Assembly: GCF_001669775.1 (NCBI RefSeq)
Contig: NZ_LXWK01000016.1
Location: 620,001 to 684,000 of the forward strand
Direction: 5' to 3'
DNA: 64,000 nucleotides
Source: Rheinheimera sp. SA_1
GTDB taxonomy: Bacteria > Pseudomonadota > Gammaproteobacteria > Enterobacterales > Alteromonadaceae
This document shows, one piece after another, positions 18,865-27,665 of this stretch (the first letter of the stretch is position 1; every line of letters begins with the position of its first letter). Below the pieces are notes generated by a model. The model was not told the DNA's origin, searched no databases, and saw only the letters and a list, made by a program, of their open reading frames with translations. Made by a program: the position numbers and the translations under genes.

Positions 18865-18998
18865 TTATACCCGTCATCCTTGAAGCCGCAGGGGTGTTGG
18901 CCGCTTTCGTTCACTCCAATAGCATAGACAGCTATGCTATTGGAGATTCGCTCAGTTGCCGCCTACCTTACCTGCAACTTCAATGCTATAGGGTATAA
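18865..18998. mobile_element. MITE-like foldback element between clpP and clpX
   Basis: 134 bp forming one long imperfect palindrome. The ends are TTATACCC and GGGTATAA. The outer arms continue with TTGAAG..GCAGG against CCTGC..CTTCAA. The centre is a perfect 12-bp hairpin, CCAATAGCATAG-ACAG-CTATGCTATTGG (18916-18943). It encodes no protein. The structure fits a non-autonomous palindromic repeat inserted in the clpPX intergenic region. A possible shortened relative is at 60493-60524. Confidence 0.7.
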
Positions 18999-19051
18999 CA
19001 GTCAATCCGTTGTGCTTTTTTGCAAACTTACCTAATAAGATCGGTCAAAAA

Positions 19052-19675
19052 TTACTTGGCTTCGCTTTTAACAAAGATGGTGTCGATCAGACCATATTCC
19101 AAGGCTTGTTGTGCACTTAAAAAATTATCCCGCTCCGTGGCTTTGACAATCTCTTCGTAAGTCTTGCCAGTATGTTCGGCCATCAGGCGGTTTAATTTTT
19201 CCTTGATGGTCAGAATTTCCCGGGCATGGATTTCAAAATCTGTGGCCTGGCCCTGGAAACCACCCAAAGGTTGGTGGATCATCACCCGGGCATTTGGCAG
19301 ACAATAACGTTTGCCTTTGGTACCACCAGATAACAGGAATGCCCCCATGCTGGCTGCTTGTCCGACACAAACGGTGGCGATATCACACTTGATATAGCGC
19401 ATTGTGTCGTAAATGGCGAGGCCGGCGGTGACAGAACCACCTGGAGAGTTGATATAGATGTAGATGTCTTTTTCCGGATTTTCAGATTCCAGGAACAGTA
19501 ACTGCGCGACTATTAAGTTGGCCATGTGATCTTCAACCTGACCGGTCAGAAAAATCACCCGCTCTTTCAGTAAACGCGAGTAGATATCAAAAGAGCGTTC
19601 ACCTTTAGCCGTCTGCTCGATCACGATCGGTACTAATGCATTCACTAATTCATTCATATTTTGGTTTAACACCAT
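19052..19675 (-). CDS. clpP: ClpP, proteolytic subunit of ClpXP
   Basis: 207 aa. The catalytic serine lies in GQAASMGAF, the histidine in VMIHQPLGG and the aspartate in the following helix region, with the oxyanion segment INSPGGSV. It forms the tetradecameric protease barrel that works with ClpX and, where present, ClpA. It is downstream of tig behind a partial terminator and upstream of clpX, from which a foldback repeat now separates it by about 250 bp. Confidence 0.97.
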   Translation of the reverse strand: MVLNQNMNELVNALVPIVIEQTAKGERSFDIYSRLLKERVIFLTGQVEDHMANLIVAQLLFLESENPEKDIYIYINSPGGSVTAGLAIYDTMRYIKCDIATVCVGQAASMGAFLLSGGTKGKRYCLPNARVMIHQPLGGFQGQATDFEIHAREILTIKEKLNRLMAEHTGKTYEEIVKATERDNFLSAQQALEYGLIDTIFVKSEAK

Positions 19676-19704
19676 CAGCTGGATCCCCTGGAAAAATGCG
19701 GCAG

Positions 19705-19741
19705 AAAATAAAATGGCCCGAACACTGCTGCCCGAGCCATT
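19705..19741 (-). terminator. Terminator/attenuator between tig and clpP
   Basis: On the minus strand AATGGCTCGGG and TTCGGGCCATT form a stem with G-U pairs around a short loop, followed by TTATTTT. It starts about 30 bp after the tig stop. The interrupted T-run suggests leaky termination that sets the tig to clpP transcript ratio. Confidence 0.6.
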
Positions 19742-19769
19742 AAAACCGTCTAACTAAGCAAAGTCAATG

Positions 19770-21080
19770 TTAGTTGGCAGCTTGTGGATTCATTATTTCG
19801 TCAAACTCAGCAGCTTGCTCAGTCACTTTCGCCTGAGCCAGAACCAGGTCAATCGCCTGCTCTTCTAAAGCCACGTTGCGCATACCCTGTAACAGCTCTT
19901 TGTTGCTGTTGTAGTACTGCACCACTTCTTGTGGATCTTCGTAAGCTGAAGCGATAGTCGCGATTAATGCCTGAACGCGGCTGTCGTCTACTTGCAGGTT
20001 GTTGGTTTTAATCACTTCACCTAACAGCAAACCAACTTTAACGCGGTCACGAGCCTGATCAGCGAATAATGCCGCTGGCAGTTCTGGCAGGTTTTTCGCG
20101 TCAACGTTGTTACCAAAACGCTGCAGCGCCTGACGACGTAATACGTCAACTTCGCTTTCGATCAGTGCTTGTGGCACGTCCAGCTCGTGATTAGCCAGTA
20201 AGCCTTTGATCACTTGCTCTTTTACCTTGCCTTTGATGGTTTGGTTCAGTTCGCGTTCCATATTTTTACGTACTTCTGCATGCAGCGCTTCAACCGTTGT
20301 TTCAGCTAAGCCAAACAGTTTTACGAATTCTTCGTTCACTTCTGGCAGCACTTGCGTCTCAACAGACTGCAGTGTGATAGCGAACTGAGCCGCTTTGCCT
20401 TTTAAGTTTTCTGCGTGGTATTCAGCTGGGAAAGTCACGTCAATGGTGAATTGCTCGCCAGCTTTTTTGCCGATGATGCCATCTTCAAAACCTGGGATCA
20501 TTCGGCCCTGACCTAAGTCCAGGCTGAAACCTTCAGCTTTGCCGCCTTCGAATTCTTCGCCGTCGATTGAGCCTACGAAGTCCATCTTCACGCGGTCGCC
20601 TGCAGCAGACGCTTTATCAGAAGCAGCCCAAGTGGCGTGTTGCTTACGCAGCGTTTCGATCATTTTTGCCATGTCGTCAGCTGAAATTTCAACAGTTGGT
20701 TTGTTGACTTCAACTTTGCTTAAACCGTTCAGTTCAACTTCTGGATACACTTCGAAAGTGGCAGAAAATTCCAGATCTTTGCCTTCAGCCAGTTGGCCTG
20801 GAGCAAAAGTCGGAGCACCAGCTGGTGTCAGTTTGTTGGCGATAATCGCCTGATAGAAATGGTTTTGCATCTGACGTGATGCCACGTCTTGCAGTACTGA
20901 CAGACCAAACATTTTTTTGATCATGCCAACAGGCGCTTTGCCTGGACGGAAACCGTCGATACGACGATTTTTTGCAATTTGGCGGAGTTCTTTATCTACT
21001 TCAGTGCTGATTGCAGCGGCTGGAACCGTGATGTTAATACGGCGCTCTAAACCCTGGGTGGTTTCAACAGAAACTTGCAT
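19770..21080 (-). CDS. tig: Trigger factor
   Basis: 436 aa, usual length. The N-terminal ribosome-binding domain contains [17 protein letters not shown]. The FKBP-type isomerase domain runs from about residue 160 to 245, starting [19 protein letters not shown]. The C-terminal alpha-helical cradle follows. Trigger factor binds nascent chains at the ribosome exit. GAGGT stands upstream of the ATG, and the promoter is seen at 21195-21223. It heads the tig-clpP-clpX-lon group. Confidence 0.97.
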   Translation of the reverse strand: MQVSVETTQGLERRINITVPAAAISTEVDKELRQIAKNRRIDGFRPGKAPVGMIKKMFGLSVLQDVASRQMQNHFYQAIIANKLTPAGAPTFAPGQLAEGKDLEFSATFEVYPEVELNGLSKVEVNKPTVEISADDMAKMIETLRKQHATWAASDKASAAGDRVKMDFVGSIDGEEFEGGKAEGFSLDLGQGRMIPGFEDGIIGKKAGEQFTIDVTFPAEYHAENLKGKAAQFAITLQSVETQVLPEVNEEFVKLFGLAETTVEALHAEVRKNMERELNQTIKGKVKEQVIKGLLANHELDVPQALIESEVDVLRRQALQRFGNNVDAKNLPELPAALFADQARDRVKVGLLLGEVIKTNNLQVDDSRVQALIATIASAYEDPQEVVQYYNSNKELLQGMRNVALEEQAIDLVLAQAKVTEQAAEFDEIMNPQAAN

Positions 21081-21194
21081 CTTGTTACCTCAAAATCAAA
21101 AACGGGCGTGGGGTTTACGCCATCATGCTTAAATCTGGCATGTTTCGCTTACTCAGCACTAGCCAACCAGATCCATTGTTTAATAGGACGCGGC

Positions 21195-21223
21195 ATTATA
21201 GCGAGGGTTTTCGAAGACGTCGA
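21195..21223 (-). promoter_or_regulatory. Sigma-70 promoter of tig
   Basis: On the minus strand TCGACG, a 17-bp spacer and a perfect TATAAT -10 hexamer lie about 115 bp upstream of the tig ATG. The -35 matches TTGACA at four positions. Confidence 0.65.
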
Positions 21224-21267
21224 GCATTTGTTTAAATCCAGCATTGGCGCGGCTTAGCGCCCTGTTT

Positions 21268-21786
21268 TCATGGAATTTTATGCTCATTTTTGTCATCAGG
21301 TTCGGCCAAAAGATGCTTCACCAGCAACCAACGGGGTTCCCCTTTACCGTAGTAATCTTCACTATAATTTTGCTCAATGAATCCCGATTTTTTATACAGA
21401 TGTAGCGCCGCCAGATTATCAGGGGCTACCGTCAGCCACAATTGATGGGTTTGAGCCGGACAATGTAGCAGTAAATACTGCAACAACGCTTGCCCAACCC
21501 CCAAACCACGGCTTTGTTCGGACACCGCCAGCGACAAAATACCGAGACTGGCAACACCTTGCTGACCTGGCGCTGCCAGCAAATAACCAAGCAACTGCTC
21601 GCCTTGCCAGGCCAGTAGCAAAAAATCCGGCCACAAGTCATAGGCCTGCCGAAAGAAAAAATCCGGATACACCGCAGTGGCAAAAACTTGTTCTTCCAGC
21701 GCAGCGACGGCGGCAAGCTCTGCTAATTGCGCTGGCCGAATTTCAATTATGCTCGTTGTTTTCGCTACTGATGGATGATTGTGCAT
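21268..21786 (-). CDS. GNAT family N-acetyltransferase, RimI-like
   Basis: 172 aa from the ATG at 21784-21786. The frame stays open to a TTG at 21864 with two other ATG choices (21834, 21807), and no candidate has a strong ribosome binding site. The acetyl-CoA-binding motif A is in SRGLGVGQALLQYLLLHC, and the typical fourth motif follows as NLAALHLYKKSGF. The fold resembles RimI-type acetyltransferases, but the substrate cannot be read from sequence. It is upstream of tig in the same direction, separated by the tig promoter. Confidence 0.75.
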   Translation of the reverse strand: MHNHPSVAKTTSIIEIRPAQLAELAAVAALEEQVFATAVYPDFFFRQAYDLWPDFLLLAWQGEQLLGYLLAAPGQQGVASLGILSLAVSEQSRGLGVGQALLQYLLLHCPAQTHQLWLTVAPDNLAALHLYKKSGFIEQNYSEDYYGKGEPRWLLVKHLLAEPDDKNEHKIP

Positions 21787-21977
21787 CTTGTCTATAAGCC
21801 CTTTCATTGAAAGCAGCAGTGTACCTAATCTCATGTATTGGCCGCAAATTTCCACGATAATCAAGGGGTCAAACCAGCTTTGCAGGCAAGTATCAAGCTG
21901 CTATGGTGCAAGCAGCTTTTTGTCCGCCAATTTTTTTAAAGTGATGCCGCTAAATGCCAGATATTGTGCAAAATAAA

Positions 21978-22742
21978 ATGGAAATCGATTTGAATGCCGA
22001 TATCGGCGAAGGGTATGACGACCGAGCTATCGTGCCCTGGTTGTCGTCGGCCAATATTAGCTGCGGTGCGCATGCTGGTTCAGAAGCTGAAATACGGCAG
22101 GCGCTTCAGCTATGCAAGCAACACAACGTTGCTGTGGGTGCCCACCCTTCTTACCCTGACCGACAAAATTTTGGTCGAAAAGCATTAGACATGCCGTTGC
22201 CGGAATTACGGGTCAGCCTTGGTCAACAGCTCGATTATTTCCTGAAGCTGACTGCCGAAGAAGGTGTAGCAGTATGCCATCTGAAAGCGCATGGCGCTTT
22301 GTATAACGTCGCCGCACAAGATCCACAACTCGGGGCAATGTTGTTGGAGCTGTGTAGCAAGTATCAGCTGCCTTTGATGACGCTGGCGCAAAGTCCGTTG
22401 CATTTAGCCGCCTTGCAGCAACAACTACCGGTGATAGCCGAAGCTTTTGCTGATCGTGCTTATCAGGCGAATGGCCAGCTGGTTTCACGAGCCCATGCCG
22501 GTGCATTGTTAACGGCCGACGCCGCCATTTCGCAAAGTTTGCAGCTGGTACAACAGCGGCAGGTACAGGCGCTGAGCGGCGACTTCATCACACTGCACGC
22601 TGAAAGCTTATGTTTACATGGCGACAGTCCGCAAGCGGTGACTTTAGCGCAGAAGCTACATCAGGCACTGTTACAGCAGCATATTTTGATCAAAGCAAAA
22701 ACCTTCAAATCATTTTCATCAGAGGCACAATGGACCTTGTAA
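21978..22742 (+). CDS. pxpA: 5-oxoprolinase subunit A (LamB/YcsF family)
   Basis: 254 aa from the ATG at 21978; an upstream ATG at 21954 would add eight residues. The start MEIDLNADIGEG is the family hallmark. Other conserved segments are NISCGAHAG, VGAHPSYPDR and LKAHGALYN. PxpA works with PxpB and PxpC to hydrolyse 5-oxoproline to glutamate using ATP. No pxpBC are visible here; the partners must be elsewhere or replaced. It overlaps the next gene by 13 bp and is followed by transporter genes and pcp, all concerned with pyroglutamate. Confidence 0.85.
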   Translation: MEIDLNADIGEGYDDRAIVPWLSSANISCGAHAGSEAEIRQALQLCKQHNVAVGAHPSYPDRQNFGRKALDMPLPELRVSLGQQLDYFLKLTAEEGVAVCHLKAHGALYNVAAQDPQLGAMLLELCSKYQLPLMTLAQSPLHLAALQQQLPVIAEAFADRAYQANGQLVSRAHAGALLTADAAISQSLQLVQQRQVQALSGDFITLHAESLCLHGDSPQAVTLAQKLHQALLQQHILIKAKTFKSFSSEAQWTL

Positions 22743-23485
22743 ATTTATGGCCGTTGCTTGGCATCGGCGTGGTGATGCTGGGCTTTTTACTGAAGTTCAA
22801 CCCGGTTTTGGTGGTGTTGGTGGCTGGCATTATCACCGGACTTGCTGCCTTGATGCCCATTCGCGAAATTTTGGCGCAGCTGGGTGAAGGTTTTTTAAAA
22901 ACCCGCACTTTACCGGTGATTTTGTTATTGCCGCTTGCCGTGATTGGTTTAGCCGAACGCCATGGCCTGAAACAACAGGCGCAGAATTTTATCAAAAACC
23001 TTAAAGGTGCGACCGTTGGCCGTTTGCTGACCGTGTATCTGGCGGCACGGGAAAGTACGGCGGCTTTGGGACTGACCAGTTTGGGCGGTCATCCGCAAAT
23101 GGTTCGACCGCTGCTGGCGCCAATGGCGGAAGCTTTAGCTGAGCAGCGCTGGCCGAGCATTCCTGAGCGCATTCGGGAGAAAGTCAAAGCGATGGCGGCG
23201 GCTACCGACAATATCGGCTTGTTTTTTGGCGAAGATATTTTTGTCGCCTTTGGTGCCATCGTGTTGATGCACACCTTTTTGCGCGAATCTGGTATTGAAA
23301 CCAATCCGCTGCATATTGCACTGTGGGGCATTCCAACAGCCTTATGCGCTTTTGCCATTCATGCTTATCGGTTGCGGCAAATGGATCAGATGTTACGCCG
23401 GTTGCAGGCGCAAGCTGCCAGTGTCGAGGTGAATTCGACAACATCCGCGGCCAGCCCTGCCACAAAGTCGGGAGATCAAGCATGA
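22730..23485 (+). CDS. 5-oxoproline transporter, DUF969 family subunit
   Basis: 251 aa from the ATG at 22730 (AGAGG site); the longer in-frame opening lies inside pxpA. It is a very hydrophobic protein with about five membrane segments: FNPVLVVLVAGIITGLAALMP near the N-terminus, then the family motif LPVILLLPLAVIGLAERHGL, and a final helix around residue 195. DUF969 proteins always travel with DUF979 partners and often with pcp or pxpA, which is the basis for the predicted pyroglutamate transport role. Its TGA overlaps the next ATG. Confidence 0.75.
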   Translation: MDLVNLWPLLGIGVVMLGFLLKFNPVLVVLVAGIITGLAALMPIREILAQLGEGFLKTRTLPVILLLPLAVIGLAERHGLKQQAQNFIKNLKGATVGRLLTVYLAARESTAALGLTSLGGHPQMVRPLLAPMAEALAEQRWPSIPERIREKVKAMAAATDNIGLFFGEDIFVAFGAIVLMHTFLRESGIETNPLHIALWGIPTALCAFAIHAYRLRQMDQMLRRLQAQAASVEVNSTTSAASPATKSGDQA

Positions 23486-24432
23486 TTTCCTTATCTTTTT
23501 TGTACATTTTAGTCGGACTGATTTTACTCTGGACTGCGATTTTAACACTGCTGAATAAAGAGCAACCGAGACGTTTTGCCTCAGCTTCATTCTGGGGCTG
23601 TTATGCCTTAGTATTTTTAATCGGCGATTACCTGCCGCATGAAGTGGTCGGGCTGATGGTAGTCTTGCTGGCGCTGCTGGCCGGTTTTGGTGCCCTCAGT
23701 AGCGCCGTGCCGAAAATGTTGGCGCCGGAGCAACTACAACAATCACTGACGCGCATTGGTAAAAAAATCTTTCTGCCAGCTTTGCTGATCCCTTTTATCA
23801 CCGTCTTTGGCGTACTGGTGTTGGGGCTGATTGGTAACGACAACTGGCGCTTACTGGATCCAAAAAATCTAACTTTGGTCAGCCTTGGGCTTGCCTGTGT
23901 GGTGGCTTTTATCGCCGCTTGCTGGCTGACCCGGGAAAGCCCGGCTCAAGGCGGTATCGAAGCTAAACGTTTACTTGAAGCCATGGGCTGGGCGGTGTTG
24001 TTGCCACAACTATTGGCAACGCTTGGCTTATTGTTTAACAACGCTGGTGTTGGCCAGGCAGTGGCCGTGCTGACCGAAACTTATCTGGCGGTCGATCACA
24101 AACTCATCGCTGTCGCAACTTACGCTATTGCGATGGCGTTATTTACGATGATTATGGGCAATGCCTTTGCCGCTTTTCCAGTGATCACTGCCGGTATTGG
24201 AATTCCGGTATTGATCATGCAACATGGCGCCAATCCGGCGGTGATGGCAGCGATCGGCATGTTCTGTGGTTACTGCGGTACCTTGATGACACCAATGGCG
24301 GCGAATTTTAATATGGTGCCAGCTGCGTTACTGGAACTCAAAGATCAACATGCAGTGATTAAAGCGCAAACGCCAACTGCGGTTATTTTGTTGATTTGTA
24401 ACATTTTCCTGCTGTATTTTTTGGCGTTTTAG
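23482..24432 (+). CDS. 5-oxoproline transporter, DUF979 family subunit
   Basis: 316 aa from the ATG at 23482, coupled by ATGA to the DUF969 gene. There are about nine predicted membrane helices. A conserved segment MIMGNAFAAFPVITAGIGIP lies near residue 230, and a glycine-rich GMFCGYCGTLMTPMAANFN follows. It is the partner of DUF969 in a two-subunit transporter assigned to 5-oxoproline by gene context. The pcp gene follows after 63 bp. Confidence 0.75.
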   Translation: MISLSFLYILVGLILLWTAILTLLNKEQPRRFASASFWGCYALVFLIGDYLPHEVVGLMVVLLALLAGFGALSSAVPKMLAPEQLQQSLTRIGKKIFLPALLIPFITVFGVLVLGLIGNDNWRLLDPKNLTLVSLGLACVVAFIAACWLTRESPAQGGIEAKRLLEAMGWAVLLPQLLATLGLLFNNAGVGQAVAVLTETYLAVDHKLIAVATYAIAMALFTMIMGNAFAAFPVITAGIGIPVLIMQHGANPAVMAAIGMFCGYCGTLMTPMAANFNMVPAALLELKDQHAVIKAQTPTAVILLICNIFLLYFLAF

Positions 24433-24495
24433 GCTTTTGAACATTTAGGGCTTGAACATATTGATATTTCAGCAGCACCCGAACAGGACTTCCAA

Positions 24496-25140
24496 ATGCG
24501 AACAATACTTTTAACCGGCTTTGAACCCTTTGGCGGTGAAGCCAGCAATCCATCCTGGGACGCCGTAAAGCAACTGGATGGTTGGCAACCAGATGACGAA
24601 ACTGTGGTTCGAGCGCGACAGCTGCCCTGTGTGTTTACCCAAAGTTTGTCGGTGCTTGATGCTGAACTGACCGCGCTGGATCCGTCGCTGGTGTTAGCAC
24701 TTGGTCAGGCTGGTGGCAGAACTGCATTTAGTCTGGAAAAAGTGGCAATTAATTACAACGATGCGCGGATTGCCGATAATCAAGGGCAACAACCGCTCGC
24801 GACTGCCACGGCCGACGACGGCCCGGCGGCCTATTTCAGCACCTTGCCGCTGAAACACTTGGTGCAACAGTTACGACTGAACGGTATTCCGGCTGAAGTT
24901 TCTTTTAGCGCCGGTACTTTTGTCTGCAATCATGTGTTTTACGGACTGATGCATGCGCTTGCCGCTAAACCACAGGTGCGGGCTGGTTTTATTCATATCC
25001 CTTATAGCCCGGAACAGGCGGCACATCATCAAAGTGCCAGTATGAGTACGGCTTTAGTGGTGGAAGCGTTGAAAATCTGCATTCAACTCAGTCTCTTACA
25101 GCAACCGGATATTCTGTTGGCGACTGGTCAACTGGATTAA
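24496..25140 (+). CDS. pcp: Pyroglutamyl-peptidase I
   Basis: 214 aa, normal length for the C15 cysteine peptidase family. It begins MRTILLTGFEPFGGEASNPSW, the family signature. The catalytic cysteine is in SAGTFVCNHVFYGLMH, the acidic residue in LEKVAINYND and the histidine in the IPYSPEQAAHH region. It removes N-terminal pyroglutamate from peptides in the cytosol, producing the 5-oxoproline handled by PxpA. Its 3' end overlaps the convergent deacetylase gene by 53 bp. Confidence 0.9.
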   Translation: MRTILLTGFEPFGGEASNPSWDAVKQLDGWQPDDETVVRARQLPCVFTQSLSVLDAELTALDPSLVLALGQAGGRTAFSLEKVAINYNDARIADNQGQQPLATATADDGPAAYFSTLPLKHLVQQLRLNGIPAEVSFSAGTFVCNHVFYGLMHALAAKPQVRAGFIHIPYSPEQAAHHQSASMSTALVVEALKICIQLSLLQQPDILLATGQLD

Positions 25141-25867
25141 TCAATCGCGCGATGTCATTTGTTGGTCGTCGACTGAGCAGCTCTGCCACAGTGACAAACC
25201 GAAACCCTCTGGCTTTCAGACCCTGAATAATTGCAGGTACTGCCTGCAAGGTTGCAGCGCGACTGTCGTACATTACGTGCAACAAAATGATCGACCCCGC
25301 CCGCGCATGTGTGACGGTATATTCAGCCAATAACTTTGGATCCTGAGTCAGCTGCGGGAAATTCTCCGGCGCAACATCCCAGGTCACAGCAATCCGCTGA
25401 TGTTTCGCCAGATACCGCGGCAGCAGAAACAGTTTCTTACCATAAGGCGGCCGAAAATAATAAGGTTCGGGTGCACCACCGGCTTTGAGCAACGCATCGG
25501 TTGTTTCAATTTCGCGGGCAATAAAACCAGGCGTTTTAAATAACATCCGTTGATGACTGTAACTGTGATTACCTACCTGATGGCCAGCGGCCAGAATTTG
25601 GGTCAGTAGATGTGGGTGTGCTTCAAGTTCGGAACCGGTCAGAAAAAACGTCGCCGGAATATTTTCCGCGGCCAGGATTTGCAAAATTTGTTCGGTTTTG
25701 CCCGGCGTCGGGCCGTCATCAAAAGTGAGCGCGATTAACGGCTCGGTGGTATCAACCCGATGCACCAGGGTGCCGAGCATTTGAAAATCGGTCAGACTGG
25801 AAATGCGCCACAGTGCGGCTGAGCTGAACAACATCAATACCAGTAGCAACATCGCTTTGATTTGCAT
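25088..25867 (-). CDS. Polysaccharide deacetylase family protein (NodB domain)
   Basis: 259 aa with an N-terminal signal or anchor helix (about residues 4-20). The NodB motif 1 is LIALTFDDGPTPGKT, with the metal-binding Asp pair. Motif 2 is GHQVGNHSYSH and motif 3 is YYFRPPYGK. Motif 4 is TWDVAPENF and the final motif is IILLHVM. All five carbohydrate-esterase-4 motifs are therefore present, so it is probably an active exported N- or O-deacetylase of peptidoglycan or another glycan. The substrate is unknown. It is convergent with pcp. Confidence 0.82.
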   Translation of the reverse strand: MQIKAMLLLVLMLFSSAALWRISSLTDFQMLGTLVHRVDTTEPLIALTFDDGPTPGKTEQILQILAAENIPATFFLTGSELEAHPHLLTQILAAGHQVGNHSYSHQRMLFKTPGFIAREIETTDALLKAGGAPEPYYFRPPYGKKLFLLPRYLAKHQRIAVTWDVAPENFPQLTQDPKLLAEYTVTHARAGSIILLHVMYDSRAATLQAVPAIIQGLKARGFRFVTVAELLSRRPTNDIARLINPVDQSPTEYPVAVRD

Positions 25868-26227
25868 AGTTTTCCGACTTTGTCCTTGGTCGTAATCGGG
25901 ACGCTAGCGCAGCATACAAGCCGCCTGCGACCCCCGATGGTAAGTGATGGGTCAACGCTCTGCGCCTAGACGCATGACAACGCTGACAAAAGTCTGAACG
26001 TTAAGCAAAATCAATGCCTTAATTTACCTAAAGCAGTTAGCCGAGCCACGACGCTGGTATAGCGCCGTGTGGGTATGAAAGGTACTGTACAACTTCAGGA
26101 TCGATGCTGAGTCGCTGTAAATTATTTTGACACTTTCTCAGCTTTTTGCTGCCGTAGCCCTATCGAAACCCGATACGACAACACAGCAGCATCCATCGCG
26201 ATTGAGGTGGTTCATTGAAGTGGTTAG
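25868..26227. other. 360-bp non-coding interval
   Basis: It lies between the deacetylase start and the stop of the FAD dehydrogenase, both leftward. I see no gene, promoter match or terminator with a T-run. There are only small dyads: TATCG-AAACC-CGATA near 26161-26176 and CAGC-TTTTT-GCTG near 26138-26150. The leader and promoter of the deacetylase gene must lie here. Confidence 0.5.
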
Positions 26228-27565
26228 TTAAAACCGGGTCACCCGATAAGGCAGTGCTTTTTTAAGCGCGGCTGCATCACCTTGCATGTTTTGGATTAAC
26301 AATTCGGTGCTGACTGCCGCCAGCGTCAACCCTAAATGCTGATGGCCAAAATGCAGCCACAACCCTGGTAGATGACTTCGACTAATCACCGGTAGCGAAT
26401 CAGCCAATGTTGGCCTTAGTCCCGACCAACAGGCTTCGGGTCCCACCTGACTGATCGAGCCTGCAAGCTCTGGCCATAAGGCTTCGCCGTGACGCCGCAG
26501 CAAAGTTGCCCTTTGCCAGTTATCGGCAGCTTTCAGTCCGGCAAATTCCACCGTCCCCGCCAGGCGCAAACCATGTTGCATCGGCGTCATAATCATTTTT
26601 CGATCAAAAGAAGCGACCGGGATTGCAGGCATTGATGGTGGGCTGGTCATCAGGTGATAACCGCGTTCTGCTTCAAGTGGCAGCTGATAGCCGAGAGGCT
26701 TTAGCAGTTGCTTGCTATAGGCACCGGTACAAAGCACCACTGTTTTTGCTGTGATCTGCTTTGTCGCTAAGGTTAATTGCAGCGGCGCCGTGGCTGACGA
26801 TGCTAACGCCGGTACTGTTGCCTGTGCAATCGCCAGCACTTTTTGTTGTTCAAATCGCCCGCCCATCCCTAGAAACCATTGATATAACCGCTGATTTAAT
26901 AATGAAGGCGACAGCGTATGACCGACTTCCTCAAACAGAATGGCATAACGCACAGCACCGGAAAGCCCCGGGTAATTTTGCTGCAGCTGCTTTTGGGTCA
27001 AAATACTTAATGCCACACCTTGCGCACGATAACCTTGCGCCACCTGCTCCACTTGCGCCAATGTGCTTTGCTCAAAGACCAGCAAACTGCCCTGATAACG
27101 AAGTAAATCACTGCAGCTTGCGTCGTTTGCCAGCCGTTGCCAGGCCGCAATAGCATCCTGCAATAATACCTTTAATGCCTCGGTATTGGCCTGCCTGGCT
27201 CCTCGCAACATTTGTCGGAGAAACCGGTAAAAAAACGGTAACGCCCGCCAGAAATAGCCTGGACGGATGGCTAATGGGCCGAGTGGATCGAGCAGGAAGC
27301 CCGGCAACTTTGGTAACAGAGCTGGATCTGCCAGCGGAAATACCTGTTCAGTCGCCAAATGGCCGGCATTGCCAAAGGAACAACCGGCTCCCACCCCATT
27401 TGGGTCCAATAACAATACCTGCTGACCTTGTTGCTGTAAACGGCACGCCGTCACCAGACCAATCACCCCGGCGCCAATCACCACAGTTATTTCTGCACTT
27501 AAGCTGGAATTGGCATCAGGCTCCGAACTGCTCTGTCCAGTAACGATTTTGGTATTAATCTGCAT
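26228..27565 (-). CDS. FAD-dependent D-hydroxyproline dehydrogenase (DadA-like)
   Basis: 445 aa. The N-terminal dinucleotide-binding motif VIGAGVIGLVTACRLQQQG lies near residues 30-48. GCSFGNAGHLATEQ is typical of D-amino-acid dehydrogenases, and the C-terminal GLRPTLADSLPVI and FGHQHLGLTLAA close the FAD fold. It is divergent from the deaminase gene with a shared 100-bp promoter, so the likely substrate is cis-4-hydroxy-D-proline made by the epimerase, oxidised to 1-pyrroline-4-hydroxy-2-carboxylate with electrons passed to the respiratory chain. D-amino acid dehydrogenase is the alternative reading without the context. Confidence 0.8.
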   Translation of the reverse strand: MQINTKIVTGQSSSEPDANSSLSAEITVVIGAGVIGLVTACRLQQQGQQVLLLDPNGVGAGCSFGNAGHLATEQVFPLADPALLPKLPGFLLDPLGPLAIRPGYFWRALPFFYRFLRQMLRGARQANTEALKVLLQDAIAAWQRLANDASCSDLLRYQGSLLVFEQSTLAQVEQVAQGYRAQGVALSILTQKQLQQNYPGLSGAVRYAILFEEVGHTLSPSLLNQRLYQWFLGMGGRFEQQKVLAIAQATVPALASSATAPLQLTLATKQITAKTVVLCTGAYSKQLLKPLGYQLPLEAERGYHLMTSPPSMPAIPVASFDRKMIMTPMQHGLRLAGTVEFAGLKAADNWQRATLLRRHGEALWPELAGSISQVGPEACWSGLRPTLADSLPVISRSHLPGLWLHFGHQHLGLTLAAVSTELLIQNMQGDAAALKKALPYRVTRF

Positions 27566-27582
27566 ATTTCACCAAATTGGAT

Positions 27583-27594
27583 ATTGTATACAAT
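27583..27594. promoter_or_regulatory. Palindromic operator candidate for the GntR/FCD regulator
   Basis: ATTGTATACAAT is a perfect 12-bp palindrome 17 bp upstream of the dehydrogenase ATG in the divergent promoter. It has the TTGTATACAA form common to FadR/FCD-type GntR operators. The GntR gene at the end of the cluster is the natural candidate to bind it. No second copy is seen before the regulator itself. Confidence 0.65.
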
Positions 27595-27665
27595 CTTCAG
27601 ATGACTTAGCATGCCAGTAAGTTGTTTCGATCACAACTCATAATCGCAAACTTAAGGAGTAATAA

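Noticed and set aside
18798-18914. In-frame N-terminal extension of ClpX
   Set aside because: It reads through the foldback element and the ribosome binding site. The start at 18797 matches the family and has a good site.
25895-25938. Imperfect ATCGGG..CCCGAT dyad upstream of the deacetylase gene
   Set aside because: Only six bases per outer arm, with a poorly paired interior. This is close to chance.
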